This document shows positions 6,474 through 6,894 of a stretch of DNA of 6,894 bases, in pieces. The translations under genes and the position numbers were made by a program. Position 1 is the stretch's first letter, and the number at the start of each line of letters is the position of its first letter. Origin of the DNA: Gammaproteobacteria bacterium. Its GTDB lineage: Bacteria > Pseudomonadota > Gammaproteobacteria > Xanthomonadales > Xanthomonadaceae. Under the pieces are notes generated by a model. The model had not been told where the DNA came from, did no database searches, and was given only the letters and a program-made list of their open reading frames with translations. The DNA is taken from assembly GCA_030431185.1 (NCBI GenBank), contig JAUIJO010000171.1:1-6894 (forward strand), given 5' to 3'.

Positions 6474-6489
6474 TGGCACGCCCCTTGCG
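6474..6489 (+). promoter_or_regulatory. Sigma-54 (-24/-12) promoter of glnA
   Basis: TTGGCACGCCCCTTGCG contains TGGCACG-N4-TTGC, the full sigma-54 consensus, with the invariant GG at 6475-6476 and GC at 6487-6488 and the required 10-bp spacing between them. Transcription should start near 6500, giving a leader of about 32 nt. This predicts RpoN- and NtrC-dependent induction of glnA under nitrogen limitation. Confidence 0.9.
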
Positions 6490-6515
6490 TCACCTCTGGG
6501 TATCCACCCCAAACT

Positions 6516-6521
6516 GGAAGG
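6516..6521 (+). promoter_or_regulatory. Ribosome binding site of glnA
   Basis: GGAAGG lies 10 nt before the ATG at 6532 and fixes a start that gives the conserved GlnA N-terminus. Confidence 0.7.
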
Positions 6522-6531
6522 CCGTAATCCC

Positions 6532-6894
6532 ATGTCGCTTGAGAATGTCGAAAAGCTTGTCCGTGACCACAAGGTCGAATTCGTCGACCTGCGTTTCGTG
6601 GACATGCGTGGCACGCAGCACCACGTCACCTACCCGAAGTCCATCGTCGATGCGTCGCTGTTCGAGGACGGCAAGATGTTCGACGGCTCCTCGATCAACG
6701 GCTGGAAGGGCATCAACGAGTCCGACATGGTGCTGCTGCCCGACGCGAGCACGGCCTACCTGGACCCGTTCACCGCCGATCCGACCCTGGTGATGACCTG
6801 CGACATCCTCGACCCGGCCACCATGCAGTCGTACTCGCGCGACCCGCGCGGCGTCGCCAAGCGCGCCGAGGCCTACCTCAAGGCCAGCGGCATC
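6532..6894 (+). CDS. glnA: Type I glutamine synthetase, N-terminal part (runs off the window)
   Basis: The first 121 codons of glutamine synthetase, which makes glutamine from glutamate, ammonia and ATP in the cytoplasm as a dodecamer and is the main ammonia-assimilating enzyme. The visible part covers the beta-grasp N-terminal domain: EFVDLRFVDMRG (residues 16-27), the signature GKMFDGSSINGWKGINESDM (47-66), with D51 matching E. coli Asp50 of the ammonium site, and the later MVLLPDAST and DPRGVAKRAEAYL segments. It aligns with E. coli GlnA without gaps that I can see, and reads closest to xanthomonad GlnA. The adenylylation tyrosine and most metal ligands lie beyond the window. It is transcribed from the sigma-54 promoter described separately and is divergent from, and functionally unrelated to, the sugar repressor gene. 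There is no sign of truncation other than the window edge. Confidence 0.97.
   Translation, partial: MSLENVEKLVRDHKVEFVDLRFVDMRGTQHHVTYPKSIVDASLFEDGKMFDGSSINGWKGINESDMVLLPDASTAYLDPFTADPTLVMTCDILDPATMQSYSRDPRGVAKRAEAYLKASGI

Noticed and set aside
6305..6493. 63-codon N-terminal extension of the LacI-family protein
   Set aside because: It would cover the NtrC, IHF and sigma-54 elements of glnA and push the helix-turn-helix away from the N-terminus, contrary to the family.
6359..6793. 144-codon plus-strand open frame crossing the glnA start
   Set aside because: It is the wrong frame: serine/threonine/arginine-rich sequence over the glnA promoter and coding region, where the glnA frame gives a clear glutamine synthetase.

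Overview
The window is GC-rich and gene-dense, and looks like a chromosomal segment from a Xanthomonadaceae-type gammaproteobacterium (Lysobacter, Luteimonas, Stenotrophomonas or Xanthomonas are all plausible). This rests on GC-rich third codon positions throughout, a GlnA N-terminus that reads like the xanthomonad enzyme, and a sugar locus combining a cytoplasmic GH13 alpha-glucosidase, an SLC45/GPH-like sugar symporter, a lipoprotein amylase and a LacI regulator. Genus level cannot be settled from the sequence alone.

Layout, left to right: a GH13 alpha-glucosidase on the minus strand (71-1687); a 297-bp divergent control region (1688-1984) with a LacI-type operator candidate (1771-1786) and a large nested inverted repeat (1836-1900); an MFS sugar symporter (1985-3508) overlapping a lipoprotein GH13 amylase (3505-5220) through ATGA; a convergent LacI-family repressor on the minus strand (5273-6304); a 227-bp divergent control region (6305-6531); and the first 121 codons of glnA (6532 to the window end).

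The first four genes form a coherent maltose/maltodextrin module. The lipid-anchored amylase would cut alpha-glucans outside the cytoplasm, the symporter would import maltose or short maltodextrins, and the cytoplasmic alpha-glucosidase would release glucose. The LacI protein probably controls the divergent pair through the 16-bp operator candidate. The TonB-dependent outer-membrane receptor and the exo-inducer steps often seen in such loci are not in this window.

glnA is a separate unit. Its upstream region has a textbook nitrogen-regulated layout readable by eye: two NtrC-like enhancer sites whose centres are 31 bp apart, an exact match to the IHF consensus, and an exact -24/-12 sigma-54 promoter, followed by a short leader and a ribosome binding site. 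A further perfect 6-bp-arm palindrome between the enhancer and the IHF site is unexplained. I found no mobile element, CRISPR array, tRNA or rRNA. The genes themselves belong to known families; the noteworthy material is in the two intergenic control regions.
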